DNA from: Planococcus sp. MB-3u-03
Lineage (GTDB): Bacteria > Bacillota > Bacilli > Bacillales_A > Planococcaceae
Direction: 5' to 3'
Assembly: GCF_002833405.1 (NCBI RefSeq)
Contig: NZ_CP025135.1
Span: forward strand, 2,151,501 to 2,215,500
DNA length: 64,000 bases
The position numbers and the translations under genes are program-made. The notes below the pieces were generated by a model. That model saw only the letters and a list, made by a program, of their open reading frames with translations. It ran no database searches and was not told the origin of the DNA. Shown one piece after another: positions 35,771 to 45,140 of the stretch (the first letter of the stretch is position 1; each line of letters opens with the position of its first letter).

Positions 35771-37495
35771 TTATTCTGTTACGAACCATTCAGCAGGGCT
35801 GTTTTGACCGGATACGTCATATTCAACTCCGCCGACACGCGTGTTCAATGCCTTAATTTCTTCTAGTTCCGCGATGTAAAGCATCGGGAGGTCTTCGTTG
35901 ACGATCTTCTGCCATTCTACATACAATTCTTTGCGTTTTTCCTGGTCAGTGCCGACGATTTCGATATCAAGTGCGTCGTCTAGCAATTGATCTGCTTCAG
36001 GATTGTTGTAGCGTGTGTAGTTCCAAAGCTGGTCTGCTTTCCATAGTCCAGATGGATCCGGGTCAGTTCCCGTACCCCAGCCGCCGAAGAATGTTTCAAT
36101 GGAAGCATCATCTTTTTCGACCATATCGTAGTAAAGGTTTACTTCGACCATTTCCACTTCAGAACGCAGTCCGACTGCTTCGAAATACTGGGCGATTGCT
36201 TGTGCACGGGATTCGAAAGTCGGGTTGCCTGTTGCATAATGCGAGAATTTCACGACAAACTCGTCGCCATTTGGATCTTCGCGGAATCCGTCATCGTTCG
36301 TATCGACGTATCCTGCTTCATCCAACATTTGCTTCGATTTTTCAGGATCGTATTCATATTGAGTCAATTCGCTGTCATCTGCTGAATTCCAGTGGGCAGA
36401 CGGTACTGGCTTATTGACAACATCAGCATAGCCGAAGAAGAATGCATCCACCCATTCCTGGCGGTTCAACGCATACATCATCGCCTGGCGAAGCTCTTTG
36501 CTTTGGTATTTCGGCAGTTCTTCTGTGATTGTTTGGGATTCGTTATCGAATTTACCGAGCTTGAATCCTACATAATAATAAGTCAATCCAGGGTAAGTAA
36601 CGATTTCAACATTTTCTAGAGGTTCTACTTCAGGCCCGGATACCGGCTGAAGGGAGATCATGTCGATATCGTTGTTCTGCAATGCGCCGACAACTGAAGA
36701 GTTATCGATAACGCGTAGAACGATTTTATCCAAGTTGACATCGCCGTTCCAGTACTCATCGAATTTCGAGAATTCGACCGACTCGCCAGGAACGATTTTG
36801 TCTACTTTGAATGGCCCGATTCCGATTGGAGTCGAACGTACCCATTCAGATGCTGACATTTCGGCAACCGGTACATCGCCAAGAACAGACTCAGGCAGCG
36901 GATATGCCCATAGGTTGGTTAGGTTGTTGACGCGTGCTTCGTCGAAAGTGATGTTGATTTCATAATCACTGACCACTTCGATCCCAGAAATGGAATCGGC
37001 GTCGCCGCTGCGGTATGCTTCAGCGCCTTCAATTGTTTGCACGTTTGCGTAGCGGGGGCCGTCATAATCAGGATCTGCGATCGTTTCAAGCGCAAATACC
37101 CAGTCGTTGACAGTCAACTCTTCGCCGTTATGCCATTTCACGCCTTCTTCGAATGTGAAGTTGAAGACTTTATTATCCTCGGTCTCCCAAGAAGCGACGT
37201 TCGGTTCAGGCTCCAAGTTTTCGTTATAGCTGATCAATGCTTCATCAAATAGTTCGATGACTTCAAAATCAGTGGCAATGCCGTAAAATGCGGAAGAATA
37301 TAAACCTTCCGGTGGAGCGTCAAGGCCGTATACGAGCGTTCCGCCTTTTTGTGGTTCGCCGTCTGCTGCACCTTCAGAACCTTCGCCTTCTGAGCCTGAC
37401 TCACTGGCATCATCGCTGCCTCCGCCGCACGCCGCTAGGAATGCGGAAACAATGAGTACGAGCGCGAAGAGCCAGAGCAAGGATTTTTTCTTCAT
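35771..37495 (-). CDS. appA: Oligopeptide ABC transporter substrate-binding lipoprotein AppA
   Basis: A 574-residue lipoprotein (lipobox AFLAACGGG) with an acidic linker (DASESGSEGEGSEGAADGE) and an SBP family 5 domain, including LTVNDWVFALETIADPDYDG and RQAMMYALNRQEWVDAFF. The ATG at 37495 follows AGGGGGAAAAGAG. It is intact here. It presumably binds oligopeptides for the AppBCDF membrane complex; in B. subtilis, App can substitute for Opp when its binding protein is functional. Confidence 0.93.
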   Translation of the reverse strand: MKKKSLLWLFALVLIVSAFLAACGGGSDDASESGSEGEGSEGAADGEPQKGGTLVYGLDAPPEGLYSSAFYGIATDFEVIELFDEALISYNENLEPEPNVASWETEDNKVFNFTFEEGVKWHNGEELTVNDWVFALETIADPDYDGPRYANVQTIEGAEAYRSGDADSISGIEVVSDYEINITFDEARVNNLTNLWAYPLPESVLGDVPVAEMSASEWVRSTPIGIGPFKVDKIVPGESVEFSKFDEYWNGDVNLDKIVLRVIDNSSVVGALQNNDIDMISLQPVSGPEVEPLENVEIVTYPGLTYYYVGFKLGKFDNESQTITEELPKYQSKELRQAMMYALNRQEWVDAFFFGYADVVNKPVPSAHWNSADDSELTQYEYDPEKSKQMLDEAGYVDTNDDGFREDPNGDEFVVKFSHYATGNPTFESRAQAIAQYFEAVGLRSEVEMVEVNLYYDMVEKDDASIETFFGGWGTGTDPDPSGLWKADQLWNYTRYNNPEADQLLDDALDIEIVGTDQEKRKELYVEWQKIVNEDLPMLYIAELEEIKALNTRVGGVEYDVSGQNSPAEWFVTE

Positions 37496-37523
37496 CTCTT
37501 TTCCCCCTAAAAAAATTTTTTGA

Positions 37524-38533
37524 TTAATACAAATGGCACGCAACTTGATGGCCTGGCCTTACTTCCGCCAACGCTGGTTTCTCTTGTGAGCAGATTTCCA
37601 TCACCACCGGGCAGCGCGTATGGAACGGGCAGCCGGTAGGCGGGTTTTGCGGGCTCGGCACATCCCCTTTTAAGACAATCCGCTCTTTCCGCTTCGCCGG
37701 ATTCGGTTCCGGAATTGCGGAAATGAGCGCTTGCGTGTAAGGATGCAGCGGTTCTTTGTATAAATCTTTATTTGAAGCAAGCTCTACGAGGTTGCCCAAA
37801 TACATCACTCCGATTCGATCGCTCATATGCTTTACGACACTTAAATCGTGTGCAATAAAGAGATAAGTCAGATCGAATTGATTTGCAGTTCTTTCAACAA
37901 GTTCAACACCTGTGATTGCACGGATACATCGAGTGCGGATACCGGTTCATCCGCTACAATCAGCTTGGGGTGCAGTGCCAGCGCCCGGGCGATTCCGATG
38001 CGCTGTCTTTGGCCGCCGGAAAATTCATGAGCGTATTTATAATAAGCCTCTTCAGGCAAGCCAACTCGTTTTAGGAGTGTTTTGATTTCCTGCTCCAACT
38101 CTTTTTTATTGCGCTTTTCATAGTTCAGGATTGGCTCGGCAATAATGTCGCCGACCATCTGCGTCGGATTCAGCGATGCGTATGGATCTTGGAACACCAT
38201 TTGAAAATCACGCCGCGCTTTTTGCAATTTGGATCCCGATAATCGTGTGATGTCTTTCCCTTCAAAGAGGATCTCGCCTCCTGTCGGTTTCATGAGCCTC
38301 AAGATAGTCCGTCCCGCAGTTGATTTGCCGCAGCCCGATTCGCCGACCAGACCAAGCGTTTCGCCTTTTCTGATAGCGAACGACACATCGTCCACCGCTT
38401 TGACATTGCCGATGGTCCGCTTGAAAAAGCCACCGGTTACCGGGTAGTATTTTTTCAGATTGCGAATTTCGAGGAGATTTTCACGCTTATCTAAGTGGTC
38501 GATGCGGTCCTGGATAAAATCTCTAGTGGTCAT
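37524..38533 (-). CDS. appF: Oligopeptide ABC transporter ATP-binding protein AppF (frameshifted here)
   Basis: An ABC ATPase with Walker [21 protein letters not shown], signature [19 protein letters not shown] and Walker [14 protein letters not shown]. The frame is lost at 37878-37879, where A2 should be A3. The repaired sequence reads [19 protein letters not shown] and joins [18 protein letters not shown] and the Cys-containing C-terminus [18 protein letters not shown]. The repaired length is about 336 residues. Its ATG overlaps the appD stop by 4 bp. Confidence 0.9.
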
Positions 38534-39576
38534 AATGCGGCGACTCCTTCTCGTTCTCTTTTTCCGTCCGTGGGCCAGCTTTCTTCATATAATAGGCACG
38601 CAGCTTCATGGCGATCGGCCACTTCCGCAAGCTTCGGCGTCACTGTCAAGCATTCCGCCATCGCCTTCGGGCAGCGGTTCGCAAAACGGCAACCCACTTG
38701 TGGCATATTGATGACGGACGGCACCAGCCCTTCGATTGTCGCGAGCTCTTCTACGTCTTCATCCATTTTCGGGATCGCTTTCATTAGTAATTCGGTATAC
38801 GGGTGTTTTGGATTGCGGAACAAATCTTCGACAAATGCGCGCTCCACGATTTTGCCCGCATACATGACCAGTACTTCGTCGCAAATTTCTGCAACTACCC
38901 CCAGGTCATGCGTAATAAGGATGATCGACATATCATTTGCTTCCTGTATACCTTTTAACAACTCGAGGATTTGCGCTTGAACTGTTACATCCAAGGCTGT
39001 TGTCGGTTCGTCGGCGATCAACAGTTTCGGCTGGCAGGCAATCGCCATCGCGATCATGACACGCTGGCGCATCCCTCCGGATAATTGGTGGGGATACTCC
39101 GTGACGATTTGTTCAGCACGTGGAATTCCCACTTGCTTCAATAAAGCGACCGACCGCAGCCGCGCTTCTTTTTTCGTTAGCTTCTCATGGTTTAAGATCA
39201 CTTCTTCTATTTGATAGCCGATGGTGAAAACCGGATTGAGAGAAGTCATCGGTTCCTGAAAAATCATCGAGATGTCTTTTCCGCGAATGCTGTTCATCTG
39301 CTTATCCGAAAACGCGGAAATGTCCTGTCCTTCGAATTCGATCGCGCCGCCGCGAATCTTTCCGATGCCGTTTGGCAGCAATTGCATAATGGACAATGAC
39401 ATGACACTTTTGCCGCAGCCCGATTCGCCGACAACACCGACGATTTGCTTAGGGAGGACATTGAAACTGACATCCTCGACTGCATTGTAATAATCTCCGT
39501 CTATTTTGAAACCTGTCTGGAGGTTTTTGACCCGCAAGAGCGGTGTAGTCTCTTTAGATCCATACATAGCTGTCAT
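38530..39576 (-). CDS. appD: Oligopeptide ABC transporter ATP-binding protein AppD
   Basis: A 348-residue ABC ATPase, intact, with Walker [22 protein letters not shown]-loop IFQEPMTSLNPVF, signature LSGGMRQRVMIAMAIACQP and Walker B LIADEPTTALDV. The C-terminal Cys cluster region is CRFANRCPKAMAEC. It is the first gene of appDFABC, the same order as in B. subtilis. AGGTG precedes the ATG at 39576; an alternative ATG lies three codons downstream. Confidence 0.93.
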   Translation of the reverse strand: MTAMYGSKETTPLLRVKNLQTGFKIDGDYYNAVEDVSFNVLPKQIVGVVGESGCGKSVMSLSIMQLLPNGIGKIRGGAIEFEGQDISAFSDKQMNSIRGKDISMIFQEPMTSLNPVFTIGYQIEEVILNHEKLTKKEARLRSVALLKQVGIPRAEQIVTEYPHQLSGGMRQRVMIAMAIACQPKLLIADEPTTALDVTVQAQILELLKGIQEANDMSIILITHDLGVVAEICDEVLVMYAGKIVERAFVEDLFRNPKHPYTELLMKAIPKMDEDVEELATIEGLVPSVINMPQVGCRFANRCPKAMAECLTVTPKLAEVADRHEAACLLYEESWPTDGKREREGVAAL

Positions 39577-39674
39577 GAAAACACCTCAAAATTCTTTTTT
39601 TTCTGTCAATTCTAACTAGTTTTAAGCATATTACAAAAGTATTACATGCGCAATATAATTTTTGTATTTTAAGC

Positions 39675-39700
39675 AATGATTACCAAAACAGATAATCATT
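39675..39700. repeat. 8-bp inverted repeat upstream of the app operon
   Basis: AATGATTA, 10 nt, TAATCATT. It lies about 100 bp upstream of the appD ATG and is operator-like. It has no T-run, and the spacing does not fit a Fur box. Confidence 0.4.
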
Positions 39701-39784
39701 TCTTCTCTCTAACCCTTGCTATGACTGATTTTCTTCACTTATTCACCACTTGCATTTTTTTATCATTATAAGAAATGGATAATA

Positions 39785-39812
39785 AAAAAGCTCCCGGCAT
39801 CGGGAGCTTTTC
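39785..39812 (-). terminator. Terminator of fabHF
   Basis: AAAAGCTCCCG/CGGGAGCTTTT with a short loop, followed by T-run sequence on the minus strand, just after the fabF stop. Confidence 0.9.
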
Positions 39813-39820
39813 AATAAGCT

Positions 39821-41056
39821 TTAAACTTTTTTCAATACGAGTGAAGCGTTATGTCCGCCAAACCCAAGCGAATTGCTCATCGCATAGGAGAATTCCGCAG
39901 TTCTTGCTTCATTCGCCACATAGTCCAAGTTCAATTCCTCATCTGGTGTTTCATAATTGATTGTTGGCGGCATGACGCCTTCTTTCAAAGCCAGCGCCGT
40001 AAAGATCGCTTCAATTCCGCCAGCTGCACCGAGCAAATGGCCAGTCATTGATTTCGTCGAGCTCATGCCAAGTTGATAGGCATGGTCGCCAAACACGGTT
40101 TTGACCGCCATTGTCTCGAACAAATCGTTATATGGAGTGCTCGTTCCATGGGCATTGATATAGCCGACATCAGTCTTTTCGATGCCTGCGTCTTCGATGG
40201 CTTGCTGCATGGCACGCGCTGCTCCTTCACCGCCTGGGGCTGGAGCTGTAATATGATGCGCATCGCCAGTCGAACCGTATCCGACGAGTTCTGCATAGAT
40301 TTTTGCGCCGCGTGCTTTTGCGTGTTCGTATTCTTCTAAGATGACGATTCCAGCACCTTCACCGATAACAAAGCCGTCGCGGTTTTTATCGAATGGGCGT
40401 GATGCGGTCGATGCATCATTATTTGTTGTCAATGCGGTATTCGCCGTGAATCCAGCAACAGAAAGACGAGTGATCGGAGCTTCCGCACCGCCCGAAATCA
40501 TGACATCGGCATCGCCGCGCTGAATGACTTTAAAGGCATCACCGATTGAGTTTGTACCGGATGCACAAGCTGTCACTGAGCAGGAGTTGATCGCTTTTGC
40601 GCCGAAATGGATCGACACTTGCCCAGACGCCATGTCCGGAATGATCATTGGCACGAAGAACGGGCTGATGCGGCGGACGCCACGCGAGTTCAACACGTCC
40701 ATCTGGTTTTCAATCGTTTCCATCCCGCCGATTCCTGATCCGATCCAGACGCCTGTACGAAGAGCTGTCTTTTCATCCAACTCCAGCGCTGCATCTTTCA
40801 TTGCCATAATGGATGAGGCGAGTGCGTAATGCGTGAAGCGGTCCATCTTACGAGCTTCTTTGCGCTCGATATAATCTTCAATCGAAAAATCCTTCAATTC
40901 AGCGGCAACTTTCGCCGGATACTGATCTGCATCGATGCGCGTCAACGGGCCGACGCCTGAACGCCCTGCCTTCACCGCTTCCCACGTAGATTCTGCGCTA
41001 TTTCCAAGCGGTGTTACGGCACCGATACCTGTAATGACTACACGACGATTTTCCAT
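39821..41056 (-). CDS. fabF: 3-oxoacyl-[acyl-carrier-protein] synthase II, FabF
   Basis: A 411-residue condensing enzyme. The active-site Cys is in [17 protein letters not shown], the two catalytic His are in [11 protein letters not shown] and [11 protein letters not shown], and the C-terminal [14 protein letters not shown] is conserved. It elongates acyl-ACP with malonyl-ACP. The ATG at 41056 ([12 protein letters not shown]) is preceded by AAAGGAAG. It lies 27 bp after fabH and shares its FapR-controlled promoter. Confidence 0.96.
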   Translation of the reverse strand: MENRRVVITGIGAVTPLGNSAESTWEAVKAGRSGVGPLTRIDADQYPAKVAAELKDFSIEDYIERKEARKMDRFTHYALASSIMAMKDAALELDEKTALRTGVWIGSGIGGMETIENQMDVLNSRGVRRISPFFVPMIIPDMASGQVSIHFGAKAINSCSVTACASGTNSIGDAFKVIQRGDADVMISGGAEAPITRLSVAGFTANTALTTNNDASTASRPFDKNRDGFVIGEGAGIVILEEYEHAKARGAKIYAELVGYGSTGDAHHITAPAPGGEGAARAMQQAIEDAGIEKTDVGYINAHGTSTPYNDLFETMAVKTVFGDHAYQLGMSSTKSMTGHLLGAAGGIEAIFTALALKEGVMPPTINYETPDEELNLDYVANEARTAEFSYAMSNSLGFGGHNASLVLKKV

Positions 41057-41083
41057 TTCTTTTACTTCCTTTCGCATATCCGA

Positions 41084-42016
41084 TTATTTCCCCCACTTCA
41101 TAGCAATTGCGCCCCAAGTCAATCCGCCCCCGAAGCCGACCATGACGACGACATCATCGTCTTTAATGCGGCCTTCCTCTAAATCTTCCACAAGGGAAAT
41201 CGGAATCGACGCAGCTGAGGTGTTTCCGTATTTTTGTATGGTCTTCGACATCTTCTCTACCGGCAAGTCAAGACGGGCCCGGGATGATTCCATGATCCGG
41301 ATATTCGCCTGATGCGGTATGAGAAAATCGACATCCTCTTTATCCAAACCTGCTTTTTCAATGACGTTAATGGCTGATTCGCCCATCTGGCGCACCGCAA
41401 ACTTGAACACTTCACGGCCATTCATCACCAAATGCTTGTCTTGATACAAATGTTCGCCGCCTGAGCCATCCGCTCCGAGTTCGAACGATAATATCCCGCG
41501 GCCTTCCGACACTTTGCCGATCACGGCAGCGCCGGCCCCGTCGCCGAATAATACGGCCGTATTGCGGTCTTCCCAGTTGGTGATTTTCGAGAGCTTCTCA
41601 ACACCAACTACTAGGACGTAGCGATACGTGTCCGACTCGATAAATTGTTTCGCTGTAATAACGCCGTACATGAATCCAGCACATGCTGCAGAGATATCCA
41701 TAGCGGCCGCATTTACAGCGCCGATCTGTTGCTGGATATCGCAGGAAACAGACGGAAACGGGCGGTCTGGCGTAACTGTTGCCACCAAGATCAATCCGAT
41801 GTCCGCTGGATCGATGCCGGCATCCTCAATCGCCTTTTGTGCCGCGACCCGTGCCATATCCGATGTATCTTGTTCATCGTTTGCGATCCGGCGTTCTTCA
41901 ATCCCGGTCATGGTCCGGATCCATTCATCCGAGGTGTCCATGCGCTGCTCTAAATCAAAGTTGGTCAATTTATCTTCCGGTAGGCATCTGCCGGTACCGA
42001 TGATTCCAGCATTCAT
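41084..42016 (-). CDS. fabH: 3-oxoacyl-[acyl-carrier-protein] synthase III, FabH
   Basis: A 310-residue initiating condensing enzyme with the Cys-His-Asn triad in [29 protein letters not shown] and [14 protein letters not shown]. It condenses acetyl- or branched-chain acyl-CoA with malonyl-ACP. The ATG at 42016 ([17 protein letters not shown]) has GAGGG about 9 nt upstream; an upstream in-frame ATG would fall next to the FapR operator. It is first in the fabHF operon. Confidence 0.96.
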   Translation of the reverse strand: MNAGIIGTGRCLPEDKLTNFDLEQRMDTSDEWIRTMTGIEERRIANDEQDTSDMARVAAQKAIEDAGIDPADIGLILVATVTPDRPFPSVSCDIQQQIGAVNAAAMDISAACAGFMYGVITAKQFIESDTYRYVLVVGVEKLSKITNWEDRNTAVLFGDGAGAAVIGKVSEGRGILSFELGADGSGGEHLYQDKHLVMNGREVFKFAVRQMGESAINVIEKAGLDKEDVDFLIPHQANIRIMESSRARLDLPVEKMSKTIQKYGNTSAASIPISLVEDLEEGRIKDDDVVVMVGFGGGLTWGAIAMKWGK

Positions 42017-42048
42017 ATCTATGTCCCTCTTTTCGATTAACATCAATT

Positions 42049-42067
42049 ATTAGTACCTGGTGTTAAT
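42049..42067. promoter_or_regulatory. FapR operator at fabHF
   Basis: ATTAGTACCTGGTGTTAAT has the FapR palindrome, differing from the site at fabI at three positions. It begins at the edge of the -10 box and covers the expected transcription start. Confidence 0.9.
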
Positions 42068-42094
42068 GATACGCCCTTTTCCCACTGATTTCAA
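42066..42094 (-). promoter_or_regulatory. fabHF promoter
   Basis: On the minus strand, TTGAAA (42094-42089), 17 nt, TATCAT (42071-42066), overlapping the FapR operator by two bases. Confidence 0.75.
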
Positions 42095-42206
42095 GTTGCC
42101 GACATATTTCTGACAAAAACTTTCGAAAGGCACGAAACTTTCTTTCTGAAAAGGCTTCCTTATGCTATGATAAAGCTAGTTATTCTATATATAGAGGTGA
42201 AAACAG

Positions 42207-42389
42207 ATGCAATATATCGGAACACTTTTCTGGTCTGTCCTTATTATTTCAATGTTGAACTACGTAGTAAGTGCCGTGCAAAACGTGCCATTCGACTTCA
42301 TGATCGGTATTTTCATGGCAGTGGCAGTCACAGTATTGATCATCGTGATGGATGCTATCATCCCTAAAGAAGCAGCGAAAGAATATTAA
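42207..42389 (+). CDS. Small two-helix membrane protein (DUF2929-like)
   Basis: A 60-residue protein starting MQYIGTLFWSVLIISMLNYVV, with two hydrophobic helices (about 5-23 and 31-52) and a short charged tail PKEAAKEY. AGAGGTGAAAACAG precedes the ATG and a terminator follows, so it is a single-gene unit divergent from fabHF. Length and pattern resemble the DUF2929 family near fabH in bacilli. The function is unknown. Confidence 0.75.
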   Translation: MQYIGTLFWSVLIISMLNYVVSAVQNVPFDFMIGIFMAVAVTVLIIVMDAIIPKEAAKEY

Positions 42390-42396
42390 TAACGAT

Positions 42397-42429
42397 AAAA
42401 ACGGAAGCCCCAGTGGCTTCCGTTTTTTT
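42397..42429 (+). terminator. Terminator of the small membrane protein gene
   Basis: AAAACGGAAGCC/GGCTTCCGTTTT around CCAGT, with a T-run on the plus strand. Confidence 0.9.
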
Positions 42430-42456
42430 ATTTGGCTGAATCTGACGGTTTAGATA

Positions 42457-42489
42457 GAAAAAAGCCGCATTTCAATGAAATGCGGCTTT
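42457..42489 (-). terminator. Terminator of clpB
   Basis: AAAGCCGCATTTCA/TGAAATGCGGCTTT, followed by T-run sequence on the minus strand. Confidence 0.9.
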
Positions 42490-42491
42490 CC

Positions 42492-44626
42492 TTATACAGT
42501 GATAAGCAATTGTTTATTGGCGTCCATCGATACTTTCATTGTGGAGCCTGGAGTGACCTCTCCTTTGATCAATTCCTTGGCGATGCGTGTCTCGATTTCA
42601 CGCTGGATAAAGCGTTTCAGCGGGCGCGCCCCGAAAACTGGGTCGGTTCCCGCTTCGATGATGTAATCGATGACTGAATCCTCAACTTCCAAGGAAATTT
42701 GCTGTTGTTTCATTCTCGTCGCCAATTCACTGATCATTTTCTTGGCGATGCCATAGAAATGCTCATTCGCTAGGGAATGGAAAATGACGATATCGTCAAT
42801 GCGGTTCAACAGCTCCGGCCGGAAATGCTTGCGCAGTTCCATCATGACGATGTCTTCTGTATCGTGTTCGTCACTACTTGCGCTGATATGCTGGGAACCG
42901 ATATTTGATGTCATGATAACGACGGTGTTGGAGAAGTTCACGAGCCGCCCTTGGCTGTCCGTGATGCGCCCATCGTCCAGGATCTGCAAAAGGATATTCG
43001 CGACATCCGGATGGGCTTTCTCGATCTCATCCAGCAATACAACGGAATACGGATTGCGGCGAACCGCTTCTGTTAATTGGCCGCCTTCTTCGTAGCCGAT
43101 GTATCCAGGAGGCGCCCCGACAAGGCGCGATACGCTATGCTTTTCCATATACTCGGACATGTCGATGCGGATGAAATGGTCTTCCGAATCGAATAAGTTC
43201 GCTGCCAGCGATTTCGCAAGCTCTGTTTTCCCGACACCGGTCGGCCCAAGGAAAATGAACGAGCCGATAGGTTTTTGTTCATCTTTAATGCCGGCACGTG
43301 CACGCCATACCGCTTCTGTCACCAGTTCGACGGCTCTGTCTTGGCCGATGACGCGCTCTTTCAATGTATCCCCGAGGCGCAATAACTTTTCACGCTCGCC
43401 TTCGACCAATTTCGTTACCGGTATACCCGTCCATCGGGCGACGATGCCAGCAATTTCTTCTTCGGTCACTTCTTCGCGAAGCAAACGCTCCCCGCCGTCG
43501 CCGGCAAGTTCGACTTCCATCGCGCTCAGTTCTTTTCAAGCTCTGGAATTTTCCCATGGCGCAACATCGCCGCGGTATTCAAATCATATTTGTTTTCCGC
43601 ATCTTCCAGCTGTCGGCGGTATTGATCCAATTGTTCGCGCTTGGCCTGGATTTTCTGAAGCGATTGCTTTTCTTCGTTCCATTGCTGCTGCATACCTTCA
43701 GAAGAAGACTTCAGCTCTTCAATCTCTTCGCGCAGCGCAGCGAGGCGTGTTTTGCTCGCTTCGTCTTTTTCTTTTCGAAGGGCCTGCTCTTCAATTTCGA
43801 GCTGCATGAGGCGCCGCGTCACTTCATCAAGCTCTTGTGGCATGGAGTCGATTTCTGTCCGGATCATCGCACACGCTTCATCGATCAAGTCGATTGCCTT
43901 GTCCGGAAGAAATCGTTCCGTGATGTACCGATCAGACATTGTAGCGGCTGCAACAATCGCCCGGTCATGGATGCGCACGCCGTGGTGGAGCTCGAAACGC
44001 TCTTTTAATCCGCGTAGAATCGATACCGCATCTTCGACAGAAGGCTCGCGCACCATCACTTGCTGGAAGCGACGCTCAAGTGCCGCATCTTTTTCGATGT
44101 GCATACGGTATTCATCCAAAGTGGTGGCTCCGATGCAATACAGCTCTCCGCGCGCAAGCATCGGTTTGAGCATATTTCCGGCGTCCATCGCGCCTTCCGT
44201 TTTACCGGCGCCAACGATCGTATGGATCTCGTCGATAAACAGGATGATCTGCCCTTCACTATCTTTCACTTGCTTCAATACGCTTTTCAGCCGTTCCTCG
44301 AATTCCCCCCGGTATTTTGCGCCTGCAATCAGTGCACTCATATCGAGTTCATAAATGACACGGTCCTTCAAGCCCTCCGGCACATCGTTGCGGACGATGC
44401 GCTGTGCCAGCCCTTCGACGATTGCGGTTTTCCCGACGCCCGGTTCACCGATCAATACCGGATTATTCTTTGTCTTTCTAGAAAGAATCCGGATGACATT
44501 GCGGATTTCCTGATCGCGCCCGATGACCGGATCCATCTTTCCGGACTGTGCTTGTTCAACCAAATTGCGGCCGAACTGTTCCAATGGCGACTTTTGCTCT
44601 TCGTTTGGATTTTGGAATTGAACCAA
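42492..44626 (-). CDS. clpB: ClpB-type AAA+ disaggregase lacking the N-terminal domain (frameshifted here)
   Basis: It contains AAA-1 (Walker [34 protein letters not shown]), a coiled-coil middle domain (about residues 245-365) and AAA-2 ([39 protein letters not shown]), ending in a ClpB C-terminal domain. The protein begins [19 protein letters not shown], corresponding to about residue 150 of ordinary ClpB, so the whole Clp-N substrate domain is absent. The start is a TTG with AGAGGAG 10 nt upstream, and only a promoter and operator precede it. The frame is lost at 43533-43536 (A4 should be A5; repaired [13 protein letters not shown]). The repaired length is about 711 residues. Confidence 0.92.
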
Positions 44627-44649
44627 TCAAATCACGCTCCTCTGATTAA

Positions 44650-44666
44650 TTTGACCATCTTTGACT
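44650..44666 (-). promoter_or_regulatory. CtsR operator at clpB
   Basis: On the minus strand, AGTCAAA-GAT-GGTCAAA, an exact match to the CtsR heptad repeat RGTCAAANANRGTCAAA. It lies just downstream of the -10 box, over the expected transcription start. Confidence 0.9.
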
Positions 44667-44672
44667 AATTAG

Positions 44673-44702
44673 ATTATATGATTGCCCAGCCCCTTTTGCA
44701 AC
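44673..44702 (-). promoter_or_regulatory. clpB promoter
   Basis: On the minus strand, TTGCAA (44702-44697), 18 nt, TATAAT (44678-44673). The placement relative to the CtsR site supports repression in the absence of heat stress. Confidence 0.75.
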
Positions 44703-44714
44703 AGAAATGCTCAT

Positions 44715-44752
44715 CAAAAAAAGCCGCAAGGAATTTCTCCCCTGCGGCTTTC
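44715..44752 (-). terminator. Terminator of yitW
   Basis: AAGCCGCAGGGGAG and the CCTTGCGGCTT arm pair and are followed by T-run on the minus strand. Confidence 0.85.
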
Positions 44753-44763
44753 TGCTATTTCTT

Positions 44764-45072
44764 TTATCGAACGCCGAGCGCCATTTTGGCGTAGCGCGAC
44801 ATATGGTCTTTGCTCCAGACAGGCTGCCAGACGATTTTTACATCGACTTCCTCAACTTCCGGCAATTCATACAAAGATGTTTTCACCATCTGGACGATTT
44901 GCGGCCCCATTGGGCATCCCATTGAAGTGAGTGTCATAGTGACCACACAGAAACCATCTTCGGATAATTCTACATCATATACAAGGCCCAAATTGACGAT
45001 ATCAACACCTAGTTCTGGGTCGATGACATTTTCAAGTGCACCTAATAGATAGTCTTTTGTTTCTTGGTCCAT
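44764..45072 (-). CDS. yitW: MIP18/PaaD-like (DUF59) iron-sulfur assembly protein YitW
   Basis: A 102-residue DUF59 protein with ALENVIDPELGVDIVNLGLVYDV and the conserved Cys in LTSMGCPMGPQI. Relatives (SufT, PaaD, MIP18) help load Fe-S clusters. GGAGGG is 7 nt before the ATG. It is a single-gene unit with its own terminator upstream of clpB. Proximity to yitV and yitU matches bacilli. Confidence 0.92.
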   Translation of the reverse strand: MDQETKDYLLGALENVIDPELGVDIVNLGLVYDVELSEDGFCVVTMTLTSMGCPMGPQIVQMVKTSLYELPEVEEVDVKIVWQPVWSKDHMSRYAKMALGVR

Positions 45073-45140
45073 TCGGAATCCCTCCTTTTCCTGTTACTGC
45101 TTATCTTACCAAACATCACTGCGAAATGAAATTGACTTGC

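Noticed and set aside
35586-35866. Short frames on both strands in the appA-appB gap
   Set aside because: They are produced by the two inverted-repeat hairpins, lack ribosome sites and show no family resemblance.
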